The position numbers and the translations under genes were made by a program. Positions 44,799-52,877 of a DNA stretch of 64,000 bases are shown one piece after another. The DNA lies in assembly GCF_017942085.1 (NCBI RefSeq), contig NZ_JAGKSP010000003.1, positions 310,001-374,000 on the forward strand, in the 5' to 3' direction. Within the stretch, counting starts at the first letter, position 1; the number at the start of each line of letters is the position of its first letter. The notes beneath the pieces were generated by a model that saw only the letters and a list, made by a program, of their open reading frames with translations, was not told the DNA's origin and did not search any database. This stretch comes from Paenibacillus lignilyticus (GTDB lineage Bacteria > Bacillota > Bacilli > Paenibacillales > Paenibacillaceae).

Positions 44799-44990
44799 GC
44801 TGAGAATCGGGAAAACCGACGCTCAGCTGCAATTCGGAGCTTTATTGTTGCTGAGAGTCGGGAAATCCGTCTCTCGACTACTCAAACTAGCCGATATGCT
44901 CGATCGTTGAGCCTGAGAGTCGGGAATACCGACGCTCAGCTGCAATTCGGAGCTTTATTGTTGCTGAGAGTCGGGAAAACCGACTCTCAC
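44799..44990. repeat. array of four GAGAGTCGG hairpin repeats
   Basis: Four near-identical palindromes (GCTGAGAGTCGGGAAAACCG-ACTCTCAG type) at 44799-44827, 44850-44877, 44912-44940 and 44963-44990. Copies 1-2 and 3-4 form a 113-nt repeat because the linker CAGCTGCAATTCGGAGCTTT is duplicated at 44824 and 44937. Stem arms carry compensating variants (A/G, C/G). It fills the gap between the NUDIX and aldo-keto reductase genes, near the NUDIX promoter region. Confidence 0.8.
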
Positions 44991-45003
44991 ATACCTCCAC
45001 CCA

Positions 45004-45042
45004 CAAAAAAAAAAGGTTGAACAGGAACCTCCTGTTCAACCT
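45004..45042 (-). terminator. terminator of the aldo/keto reductase gene
   Basis: Minus strand GGTTGAACAGG-AGGTT-CCTGTTCAACC followed by ten T residues. Confidence 0.85.
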
Positions 45043-45056
45043 CCACCTTACAAACG

Positions 45057-45983
45057 CTACTTCTGCACATCCTGCGGATGGCTCGATTCCAGCAGCGCGA
45101 CGACGCTTGCGTTGGAATCGACCTGCGCCGGGTTCTTGCAGCCCGGAATAACGGCCGTCACTGCCGGGTGCTTCAAGCACCATGCGAGCGCCCATGCCGC
45201 CATATCGACGCCGGCCGGCACTTCTTCTGCCGCGATGCGCTGCACTTCCTGCAGCTTCTGCACCGTGCTCTCGCGGTCATGGCGATGGCGCACATCCGTG
45301 ACATCGAATACCGCATCCGGCTTATACTTGCCGCTGAGATATCCGCTTGCGAGCGGAACGCGCGCCAGCACGCCGAGGTCCTGTCTCAAGCAGGAAGGGA
45401 ACACTTCCTCCTCCGGCGCCTGATCAAGGCGATTATAGACCACTTGAATTACCTTAGAGCCGACCTGCGTGGACGCATCAACCTGATGGATGTTACGGTT
45501 GCTGCCGATTGACGTGCCGAGGTGTTTGATTTTGCCGGCTTGCGCCTGCTTGTCCAGCACCGTCCACAGCTCGTCATTATCGAAGACCGCATCCGGTCCG
45601 GAATGGAATTGGTACAAATCCACGTAATCCGTCTTCAGCGCGGACAGCGAAGCATCAAGCTGCCTAATGACGTCTGCCGCAGAGAAATCATCCGTACGCG
45701 TGAAACGTTCATGGAAATGATGGCCGAACTTCGTCGCTACGATCCAATCTTCGCGTTTGCGGCGGGATAGATAATCACCGATAAGGGCTTCGGATAAATG
45801 ATCGCCATAACACTCCGCAGTATCGATCAGGTTAATGCCAAGCTCTGCACCGCGGTCCAAAATCGCATCCGCCTCAGCCTGCGTAAAGGACTGTCCCCAT
45901 TCACCGCCAAATTGCCATGTGCCGATTCCGATGACAGATACGTTCAGATCGGTTTTACCAAGTCTGCGATATTGCATGCTCAT
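45057..45983 (-). CDS. aldo/keto reductase
   Basis: A 308-aa NADPH-dependent AKR. The catalytic tetrad is visible: Asp in LIDTAECYGDHLSE with Tyr, Lys in VATKFGHHF, His in LYQFHSGPD. The Trp-rich end WALAWCLKHPAVTAVIPGCKNPAQVD contacts the cofactor phosphate. Start ATG 45983 or 45977 follows CGGAGG. Substrate unknown; it resembles YghZ/IolS-type reductases. Monocistronic. Confidence 0.88.
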   Translation of the reverse strand: MSMQYRRLGKTDLNVSVIGIGTWQFGGEWGQSFTQAEADAILDRGAELGINLIDTAECYGDHLSEALIGDYLSRRKREDWIVATKFGHHFHERFTRTDDFSAADVIRQLDASLSALKTDYVDLYQFHSGPDAVFDNDELWTVLDKQAQAGKIKHLGTSIGSNRNIHQVDASTQVGSKVIQVVYNRLDQAPEEEVFPSCLRQDLGVLARVPLASGYLSGKYKPDAVFDVTDVRHRHDRESTVQKLQEVQRIAAEEVPAGVDMAAWALAWCLKHPAVTAVIPGCKNPAQVDSNASVVALLESSHPQDVQK

Positions 45984-46102
45984 GTTCTGTTTCGCCTCCG
46001 ATTTCCCACTATAATTCTTGAGCAGATTAGAATCGCCCACTCCATCATTACTGTTCTAACACATGGCGCCGCATGAATCAAATCGCGCCACATCCAGCCC
46101 TA

Positions 46103-47254
46103 TCAAACGGTTTGTTTATTCGATTGCGCAATCAGCTCCGCGACCAGTCCTGCGGCTGCTTCCGCGGAGTATGGCTTGCTCACTTTCTTCGCTTGTCTGC
46201 GCATCATGTCCAGCCGAGCCGGCGATTTCAGCAGCATGCGCATGGTAGAGAGCAGATCTGCCTCGTCCTCGATGTGTATCGCCGCGCCGCTGTTGCGCAG
46301 GAAATTTGCATTATCAATCTCTTGTCCGGGGAGCGGCTTATAAATCAGCATCGGCAAGCCGACAGCGAGCGCCTCGGAAGATGTAAGTCCGCCGGATTTC
46401 GTAAGAAGCAGATCGGATGCCGCCATCAGCTCAGGCACTCGGTCCGTAAAGCCCGTGACGACAATCGGCAGCTTATGAGCAAATTTCAGCCGTGTAAGGT
46501 GAAGTCTGAGTTTGTCATTATGCCCGCAGACAAAGATCATTTGAGCGTGGAGTTCTTTTCGAGCCAGGGACAAGCATAACGCTTCCCCAATCTCCTGCCC
46601 CATCAAACCGTTGCCGCCGCCCATGACAAGAACCGTCGGACGTTCCGGATCAAGCCCGATCTCGGTTAATATCGCGGTTTTGTCATAGGCACCGTTATAC
46701 TCCGGACGAATCGGGATGCCCGTCACCGAAATTCGCTCGGGTTCAACGCCGACTCTGGACAAGCTATGCGCAACCTCAATGGAGCCCACGACATAATAGT
46801 CCGTCTCCGGATATAACCAATAGCTGTGATCCGTAAAATCCGTAATAACCGTGACTGTCGGAACTTCATAAAGTCCGTTATCTTTCATAAAAGACATCGC
46901 TCCGGCAGCCAGCGGAAAGGTGGATACCACAACGGAAGGTTTGATCGTTTGCAGCATCGTCAGAAATTTCCCGAGTCCGAGCGCCTGCATAAACTTCAAG
47001 CTGCTCGTCAATCGATTATGATGACGAGTTTTGCCATAGAAGTAGCCATAGGTTTTCGGAAAGGTTTGCACACCGTTCAGATAGACATATTTGCTAATAG
47101 GATGAACCCTAGGATGAGCCTCCGCCATGTAATCCATGATCTCTGCTTTAATTTCAGGATGAAGTGCAGCCAGTGCTCTCCGGAGCGCATGGGCTGCCTG
47201 AATATGCCCGGACCCATAATCGCCGGTCAGAATCAGAATCGGTCCTTTCTCCAT
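46103..47254 (-). CDS. UgtP/MGDG-synthase-like glycosyltransferase
   Basis: A 383-aa GT28-fold enzyme. The N-terminal MGDG_synth segment is GDYGSGHIQAAHALRRAL; the C-terminal nucleotide-sugar site is VMGGGNGLMGQEIG and LTKSGGLTSSEALAVGLP then PLPGQE. Such enzymes transfer glucose or galactose from a UDP-sugar to diacylglycerol, giving glycolipid and lipoteichoic-acid anchor. Start ATG 47254 follows GAGGGGGA. It is a peripheral membrane protein by family. Acceptor and sugar are not deducible. Confidence 0.87.
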   Translation of the reverse strand: MEKGPILILTGDYGSGHIQAAHALRRALAALHPEIKAEIMDYMAEAHPRVHPISKYVYLNGVQTFPKTYGYFYGKTRHHNRLTSSLKFMQALGLGKFLTMLQTIKPSVVVSTFPLAAGAMSFMKDNGLYEVPTVTVITDFTDHSYWLYPETDYYVVGSIEVAHSLSRVGVEPERISVTGIPIRPEYNGAYDKTAILTEIGLDPERPTVLVMGGGNGLMGQEIGEALCLSLARKELHAQMIFVCGHNDKLRLHLTRLKFAHKLPIVVTGFTDRVPELMAASDLLLTKSGGLTSSEALAVGLPMLIYKPLPGQEIDNANFLRNSGAAIHIEDEADLLSTMRMLLKSPARLDMMRRQAKKVSKPYSAEAAAGLVAELIAQSNKQTV

Positions 47255-47490
47255 CAACGTCTCCCCCTCAAGTCGTTTCGAAGGCATATGGATGCTTTGC
47301 ACCGAATGAACAAACTACCCCAAATTAATTTGGCTAGTACCATCAATATACGTTATAAATCGCATGCTGATGCTCGTTTTGACCTAATCTTTACTTTGGT
47401 GTTTTTGTAAACCGATCTTTCCTCTTCATTCGGTACCGGGCTTCCCTATTCCTTCAAGACCAGTAAACGGATTCATAAAACGTTGACCTG

Positions 47491-48309
47491 TTAAAAGAAT
47501 CGCGTTTCCCCCGGCTGGAACAGGTGGAACTTCTGACCCCGGAACTTGCCGAGCAGCGCATCCATAAAACCGGCAATACCTTCGCTATTATTAGGATAAA
47601 GGTCATAGTGGAGCGGGATGACCACGTCCATGCGCAATTCCGCCGCAAAAGCCGCCGCCTCGTACGCATTCATATTGCCGACAACGCCAAGTCGATTTCG
47701 AAACAAATCCCTTCCGTTAATCGGCAGCATGCCGATGTCTATCCGATAGGGCTGCAGCATCTCGATCAGCTCATCTTGCACCAGCGTATCCCCGGCGTGA
47801 TAGATGGTCAAACCATCCCATTGCAGGATGTAGCCTAAATATCGATCCCAGCCGTCCTCATCCATTTCTCGCTCTTCATGCCAGGAGGCTATAGGATGAA
47901 TGATCAGATCAGCATCACTCTGCAGAGACGCACCGTATCTCAAAACAAGAATCCGATCCGGAGAAATTCCGATATCCGCCAGCAACTGCCGGCAGGCAAG
48001 CGGCCCCCCGAACTTACAGGCAGGCGAAGCTTCTGCAAGTACCGCCAATGTTTCCGGATCCAGATGATCCTGATGCTCATGGGTAAGAAGAACAAGATGG
48101 AGATCCTTTAGCTCGGAAGGATGTACGGGCGGTGCATAGCCGCGCGTCCAATACCCTTCCGGATAACCGGTTAATCGGTCGACAGAGTCCGTCAAATAAG
48201 GATCAATGGCGACATGAAACCCGTTGCGGCGAATGATGACACCGACTTGTCCAATGTACTGGATGGATGTCTGTGCCTGAATAGTTGCGGTTGATGGATC
48301 ATGGATCAT
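47491..48309 (-). CDS. UlaG-like metallo-beta-lactamase-fold hydrolase
   Basis: A 272-aa MBL-fold protein. Metal ligands are in THEHQDHLD (HxHxDH), then ASWHEE and IYHAGDT, with VVIPLHYD at the end. The segment NAYEAAAFAAEL is typical of the UlaG/YtkL-type branch with DNase- or lactonase-like functions. ATG at 48309 follows GAAGGGGG. The substrate is unknown. Monocistronic. Confidence 0.85.
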   Translation of the reverse strand: MIHDPSTATIQAQTSIQYIGQVGVIIRRNGFHVAIDPYLTDSVDRLTGYPEGYWTRGYAPPVHPSELKDLHLVLLTHEHQDHLDPETLAVLAEASPACKFGGPLACRQLLADIGISPDRILVLRYGASLQSDADLIIHPIASWHEEREMDEDGWDRYLGYILQWDGLTIYHAGDTLVQDELIEMLQPYRIDIGMLPINGRDLFRNRLGVVGNMNAYEAAAFAAELRMDVVIPLHYDLYPNNSEGIAGFMDALLGKFRGQKFHLFQPGETRFF

Positions 48310-48388
48310 TTTGGAAGCCCCCTTCTTCAATTAGCGTATCAGAAAAAGTGCCGTCTCGGAAGCGTTTACCTTTCTATGCGGCAATAAA

Positions 48389-48422
48389 AAAGTGACCGCA
48401 CCGGTCTCCACCGGTACAGCCA
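48389..48422 (-). terminator. terminator of the ArsR gene
   Basis: Minus strand hairpin AGTGGCTGTACCGGTG and complement, then TTTTTTATTG. Confidence 0.75.
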
Positions 48423-48438
48423 CTCGTGATAAACAGAT

Positions 48439-48759
48439 TTAGTCAGACTCAACAAAGCGCTGAAGCGCTGACATTTTATTTTCCCAGAAGCGTTCATAAT
48501 AATTGAGCCAATTCTTGAGCTCCTGCAGCGGCTGCGTTTCCAGTCGGTAACGAGTTTCACGTCCGACCTTCCGTTCCTTGACAAGACCGGCCTCTGCCAG
48601 AATGCGGAGATGCTTCGATACGGCAGTACGCGTCATTGGAAAATATCCCGTAATCGCCGTCACCGGCATTTCCCGATCGACCAGCAGCTTCAATACCTCG
48701 CGCCTTGTTGGATCGGCGATGGCTTGAAACACATCATGCTTCGCTGATGGTAGTGCCAT
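48439..48759 (-). CDS. ArsR-family (SdpR-like) regulator
   Basis: A 106-aa winged-helix regulator: VFQAIADPTRREVLKLLVDREMP, then PMTRTAVSKHLRILAEAGLV recognition helix and the wing RKVGRETRYRLE. It lacks the CxC metal site, like SdpR-type members that act with an SRPBCC protein. It begins one nucleotide after the SRPBCC gene ends, so the pair is co-translated. The regulon is unknown; autorepression is usual. Confidence 0.9.
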   Translation of the reverse strand: MALPSAKHDVFQAIADPTRREVLKLLVDREMPVTAITGYFPMTRTAVSKHLRILAEAGLVKERKVGRETRYRLETQPLQELKNWLNYYERFWENKMSALQRFVESD

Positions 48760-48760
48760 A

Positions 48761-49183
48761 TTAAGCCTCTACATACTTGCCGAGTGCTTGGTGGATTCCC
48801 ACCCAGCCCCCTTTCATCCGCTCGCGTACGACGGCATGAGGCATTCCGAATTCGTTGACATAATCGGCTTTCCAGCCGGAATGAATGAGGGTACATTCGG
48901 TTTGATTGTCGCCGATCGTTTGAAGCGTAATCGTAAGCACCCAATCCTTGCCCCAGGCAAAAGAAATCCGATTAGGCTCGTCCACTTCCTTCACAACGCA
49001 AGGCTGAATGCCGAACGGACCCGCATCGATCTTAAATTCATGCCCGACTTCCGCTACCAAATCATTTGGCATGAACCATACCGAAAGCCCTTCCGAAGTC
49101 GATATAGCCGCCCACACCTTTTGGATCGGGGCTTTGAAAATCCCGGTCTGAATGATATCCGGCAATAGGTTTTCTGTTTCCAT
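48761..49183 (-). CDS. SRPBCC/AHSA1-domain protein
   Basis: A 140-aa protein of the START/AHSA1 group: TGIFKAPIQKVWAAISTSEGLSVWFMPNDL then GWKADYVNEFGMPHAVV. These proteins form a helix-grip cavity for hydrophobic ligands. The ATG at 49183 follows AAGAGGAGA. Upstream partner of the ArsR gene, a common pairing in Bacillales whose signal is unknown. Confidence 0.87.
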   Translation of the reverse strand: METENLLPDIIQTGIFKAPIQKVWAAISTSEGLSVWFMPNDLVAEVGHEFKIDAGPFGIQPCVVKEVDEPNRISFAWGKDWVLTITLQTIGDNQTECTLIHSGWKADYVNEFGMPHAVVRERMKGGWVGIHQALGKYVEA

Positions 49184-49284
49184 CCCATCAATCTCCTCTT
49201 GAAAATACTTTATCCGCGTCCCAGAACAACCGAAGTATGTGCGTGTGCTGCGATTTCCACCGTTCCCGCAACTATAGGCAATCA

Positions 49285-49314
49285 AAAAAAGCGAAACCAT
49301 TTGGTTTCGCTTTA
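49285..49314. terminator. hairpin terminator near the small membrane protein gene
   Basis: AAAGCGAAACC-ATTT-GGTTTCGCTTT with A and T tracts, 31 nt downstream of the 49346 stop. Confidence 0.7.
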
Positions 49315-49345
49315 ATTATAGAATGTTTATTGTTTACATGTCAAA

Positions 49346-49492
49346 CTAGCTGTTCTTCTTCCCTTGCTCATTCTCTACATTATGATCTTCCCAGCGTCTG
49401 GAGTAGGCTTTATTGGTAACCCAAATTGTCATCCACGTCACAATGATCGCGATAATTGCAGCTGCAATCCATACCCCTGTCGGAACACCCAT
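49346..49492 (-). CDS. 48-aa single-span membrane protein
   Basis: A small protein opening MGVPTGVWIAAAIIAIIVTW: one hydrophobic helix (about 5-27) followed by a charged tail with KAYSRRWEDHNVENEQGKKNS. Start ATG has AAAGGGGAG 9 nt upstream. The same frame is open much further upstream but that part is frequent low-quality sequence without a ribosome binding site. No function is known. Downstream of it a hairpin with T tract closes the transcript. Confidence 0.7.
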   Translation of the reverse strand: MGVPTGVWIAAAIIAIIVTWMTIWVTNKAYSRRWEDHNVENEQGKKNS

Positions 49493-49751
49493 TCTCAGTC
49501 TCCCCTTTATGTTCTGTACTATACTGCTGATTCTTATCCAAATCATATCATTTACACGTGCCTTGCGGCGCACGGACAAATGAACACATTTTGACGAATT
49601 CCGAATCGTCTGCTGTTCATTACGATGTCCAAGCGTCCGACGGTATACAGATGCCAAATAGTCTCTTTCCCTTGCGAGGACAAGCCTTTGTGTGCATAAT
49701 GAGAAAGGTCGCTTCGCGCATGATGACGGAGCAGAAAGAAGGAACCTCACT

Positions 49752-50675
49752 GTGAAAATTTCGATATCCTCTAAAATGTCCATTTCTCCCGTATTCCCGC
49801 TCATTGTTGGAATGCTGGCCATCTCGTTTGCACCGATCTTCGTGAGGTATTCCAATGCGCCGGTTTCCGTCCAAGGGATGTACCGGATGCTGTTCACTTT
49901 TATTCTCATGCTGCCATTCGGCGTTAAGCAGCTTCCCGGCATAAAAGCCATCTCGCGAAAAGATTGGCTGTTGCTCCTGGCAGCGGGCTTCTTCCTCGCC
50001 CTCCACTTCCTGCTCTGGATGGCATCTTTGACCTATACCTCGATTGCCAGCTCCACCATCCTATTGGCGCTGGAGCCTGTGTTCGTCATGGTCGGCGCCT
50101 TTCTATTGTTCAAGGACAAACCGCGCAAGTTCGCGGTTATCGGCATGATCGTCGCACTGATCGGGGCCATCAGCATCGGTTCCGGTGATATTACACTGTC
50201 ACAGCGTGCGTTCTTCGGCGACAGCTTGTCTTTCTTCGGGGCATTAGCCGTTGCCGTGAACATGCTGATCGCCAAACAAATTCTGAAGCGCGTCTCCTCG
50301 TTCCTGTACAGCTTCATCGTATTTGGCGTCACAACGGTATGCTTCGCCATTTATAATGTGGCAACAAGTACCCCGATGTCCGGATACGCAGATCGAGAGT
50401 GGATCGTGTTCCTGCTGCTTGCGATCGTTCCGACCGTATTCGGTCATATGATCTTTAACTGGCTGCTGAAGTATGTCAAGCCAACCACGATATCCATGTC
50501 CGTGCTCGCAGAGCCGGTCGGTGCCAGCTTGCTAGGCATGCTGCTGTTCCGTGAGATGGTTACGGGCTTCCAGCTCATCGGCGGCGCCTTCGTCATCGCC
50601 GGGCTCATCCTCTATATGCGAGCCGAGAAACAAACCCATCCGGTTGAAGTTGAGAACGAAGCGCTCAGCGCGTGA
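49752..50675 (+). CDS. EamA/DMT-family exporter
   Basis: A 307-aa ten-helix transporter with two EamA repeats. First repeat: FAPIFVRYSNAPVSVQGMYR ... LDIASSTILLALEPVFVMVGAFLLFKDKP; second: FGHMIFNWLLKYVKPTTISMSVLAEPVGASLLGMLLFRE. Its start is probably the GTG at 49752 (AAAGAAGGA upstream). DMT members export amino acids, purines or drugs; no specific substrate is inferred. A terminator follows. Confidence 0.88.
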   Translation: MKISISSKMSISPVFPLIVGMLAISFAPIFVRYSNAPVSVQGMYRMLFTFILMLPFGVKQLPGIKAISRKDWLLLLAAGFFLALHFLLWMASLTYTSIASSTILLALEPVFVMVGAFLLFKDKPRKFAVIGMIVALIGAISIGSGDITLSQRAFFGDSLSFFGALAVAVNMLIAKQILKRVSSFLYSFIVFGVTTVCFAIYNVATSTPMSGYADREWIVFLLLAIVPTVFGHMIFNWLLKYVKPTTISMSVLAEPVGASLLGMLLFREMVTGFQLIGGAFVIAGLILYMRAEKQTHPVEVENEALSA

Positions 50676-50683
50676 CTAAGGGC

Positions 50684-50725
50684 TCTCCGATCCGTCATCA
50701 AATTTGACGGATCGGAAAGCCTACT
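50684..50725 (+). terminator. terminator of the DMT exporter
   Basis: TCCGATCCGTCA-TCAAAT-TTGACGGATCGGA then CTTTTTTCTC. Confidence 0.8.
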
Positions 50726-50756
50726 TTTTTCTCTCTCGCCCGCCCCAATAAAAACG

Positions 50757-50942
50757 CTAACGAATCCCACAGGTCTTATTTCGCCAAAATGATCGCTTTA
50801 AATTTTCTAACGAATCGTACAAGCGTTATTTCCTACCGAAATACTGGTTTACGCTCCTTTTGCCCCAAATAAGACCTCCACGATTCGTTAGAATGATTTA
50901 TAGCGATTTCCCTCTAAATAAGACCTCTACAATTCGTTAAAG
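50757..50942. repeat. four-arm intergenic repeat element, copy B
   Basis: Forward units at 50757 and 50807, inverted units ending at 50893 and 50942, with 50- and 49-nt spacing. Same sequence core as copy A (27374-27560): CTAACGAATC..A.AGG/CTTATTT. The gap 50676-51030 otherwise holds only the flanking terminators. Confidence 0.75.
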
Positions 50943-50973
50943 CATAATCGAAGCTGCTTCACTTCAAAACAAA

Positions 50974-51015
50974 AAGCCGCCTCAAAGCGCATAAATGCAC
51001 GCTTGAGACAGCTTT
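50974..51015 (-). terminator. terminator of the 51031 gene
   Basis: Minus strand AAAGCTGTCTCAAGCG ... GCTTTGAGGCGGCTTTTTG. Confidence 0.75.
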
Positions 51016-51030
51016 ATATGCTTCTTACAA

Positions 51031-51666
51031 TTACTCCAAGCCGTGCTCTTCGCGAATACGGTACAAGCCTTGGATAATCGGTTCTGCCGGGTCGCGATTC
51101 AGCAAGTGATGCGCAATCAGCATGTGGAGCGGCAATGCGCAGACGTTGTTGCCATCGGAGATGGACGTAAACCCTGCTTCAAGCACTGCGCCATGCTGTT
51201 CGTTCAAGTCCAGATCAACATGAACCTGCTCGTCCGGGAATTCTTCGCGAATGGTCTTCGCGCAGTAAGGCACGATAATGTTGTCGATGAGCGCTTTCGC
51301 CTCATCTTCGGATTGCGGAGGCATTGGAAGCAAACGCTCGCCGCCCGCATCCATCAGATCCAAGAAGAACGACGACATCCAAAGCGCCGGATCTTCGTTG
51401 TTTTGGAACGTGTTGAGCAGCTCGCGCATGAAGAAGCCGCATGCATATTTGTGTCCGTCTTTCACTTCGATTTTGTATGTGAAGATCGGCCCATACACTT
51501 CATGGTTCAACACTTGTCCGTCAACCTGGTCTTCTTCGAATTTAAAACGAAGCGCTCTTAGCGCGTTCTCGTGAAGCGCTTGAATCAAACGTTGGATTTC
51601 TTCTTCAGGAATACCTGCCGCTTGCTCTTGCGTTTCGTTTTGATTAGATACATCGTTAGTTGTCAT
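51031..51666 (-). CDS. conserved hypothetical acidic protein
   Basis: A 211-aa soluble acidic protein with no recognised domain. Helical N-terminus EEIQRLIQALHENALRALRFKFEED, then mixed fold with FMRELLNTFQNNEDPALWMSSFFLDLM and ending in HHLLNRDPAEPIIQGLYRIREEHGLE. No signal peptide or membrane helix. It has its own ribosome binding site and terminator, so it is monocistronic. Function unknown. Confidence 0.75.
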   Translation of the reverse strand: MTTNDVSNQNETQEQAAGIPEEEIQRLIQALHENALRALRFKFEEDQVDGQVLNHEVYGPIFTYKIEVKDGHKYACGFFMRELLNTFQNNEDPALWMSSFFLDLMDAGGERLLPMPPQSEDEAKALIDNIIVPYCAKTIREEFPDEQVHVDLDLNEQHGAVLEAGFTSISDGNNVCALPLHMLIAHHLLNRDPAEPIIQGLYRIREEHGLE

Positions 51667-51745
51667 CGTCTATTCACCCATCATTCATCATATAATGTTC
51701 GTTTCCTAATTGTCTACTCGTAATTTTTCCTATTGCAGCCTCTAT

Positions 51746-52810
51746 TTATGAGCGAGGCTCCAATAAATAGGCCAACAGCAATGCCGCTGTGTTCAATACA
51801 GCATCGCTATGCGTGCGTTCCATGCTGTGCGAGGCATGTACGCCCGGCCCGATTAACGCCGCCTTGATGTTGCTTCCGCCGCGCAGTGCAGCCGAAGCGT
51901 CTGAGCCATAATGCGGATAAATATCGATCGCATAGGGAATGTTCTCACGCCCGGCCAGCTCAATTAATTTCGAAGTCATGAAATAGTCGTAAGGTCCGGA
52001 AGAATCCTTCGCGCAGATGGACACATCGCGCTCGGTCGTCGAGAGATCATCGCCGATCGCCCCCATATCGACAGCGATCATTTCGGTAATATCCGCCGGG
52101 ATATTCGAGCTGCCATGACCTACTTCTTCATAAGTCGAGATGATGATCTTAACCGTACGGAGCGGTGATTTACCTTCGCGCTTCAGCCACTCTAGAAGGC
52201 CGAATACGGCGGCCACACTCGCTTTGTCATCCAAGTGTCTCGACTTTATGAGTCCGTTCGGGAAGAATCGCGTGCGCGCATCCCAACTGATAATATCCCC
52301 GGGAGCAATGCCCAGCTTTTGCACATCTTCCTTCGTCTTCACAAGTTCATCGATACGAATCTCCATATTGGCTTCATCGCGTTTCAAATCGCGAACATCG
52401 GAGAATACGTGAACAGACGGTTTCGTTGTCAGCACGGTGCCATCATACGTGCGCCCATCACGCGTGTGAATGAGACAGTATTCGCTCTCTACCGTATGCA
52501 TGGAATAACCGCCGATCGGCGTGAACCGGAGCGTACCGGACGGCTTAATGGACCTTACCATTGCACCCAATGTATCCACATGGGCGGTAATGGCGATAAC
52601 CTCGTTATCTTGAGGGTCGGAACCTGGTATCGTTATAATGCCGTTGCCTTTAGGGGTCAGCTCCAGCGCGTAACCCAGCTTGGCTGCTTCCTCTTGAATA
52701 ATGCGCATGATCGTCATGCAAAATCCGCTAGGGCTCGGTGTTGTCAGTAGTAGCTCCAGCAGGCGGTGAATGTAAGCTCGATCGAGCTGAGGTTGAAGCG
52801 GTTCAGTCAT
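51746..52810 (-). CDS. M42-family aminopeptidase
   Basis: A 354-aa di-metal aminopeptidase of the glutamyl/deblocking aminopeptidase family. Ligands: ITAHVDTLGAM (His), SRHLDDKASV (bridging Asp), TYEEVGHGSSN (catalytic Glu pair), AVDMGAIGDD (Asp) and GPGVHASHSMERTH (His). Full length for the family; likely a cytoplasmic dodecamer. Start ATG follows GAAAGGAGTG. Monocistronic. Confidence 0.92.
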   Translation of the reverse strand: MTEPLQPQLDRAYIHRLLELLLTTPSPSGFCMTIMRIIQEEAAKLGYALELTPKGNGIITIPGSDPQDNEVIAITAHVDTLGAMVRSIKPSGTLRFTPIGGYSMHTVESEYCLIHTRDGRTYDGTVLTTKPSVHVFSDVRDLKRDEANMEIRIDELVKTKEDVQKLGIAPGDIISWDARTRFFPNGLIKSRHLDDKASVAAVFGLLEWLKREGKSPLRTVKIIISTYEEVGHGSSNIPADITEMIAVDMGAIGDDLSTTERDVSICAKDSSGPYDYFMTSKLIELAGRENIPYAIDIYPHYGSDASAALRGGSNIKAALIGPGVHASHSMERTHSDAVLNTAALLLAYLLEPRS

Positions 52811-52877
52811 AGCTTGCCAGACACTCCTTTCAGAAAGTTAACACTTGTTCTATCATAGCCGATTCGGAGCCATATGC

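Noticed and set aside
44799-44990. Possible tandem terminators
   Set aside because: Hairpins lack T tracts on either strand and are repeated four times; a proper terminator with ten T residues lies beside them at 45004.
49493-49951. N-terminal extension of the 48-aa membrane protein to 201 aa
   Set aside because: The upstream part has no recognisable fold, overlaps the start of the divergent DMT gene, and the ribosome binding site is right at the internal ATG.
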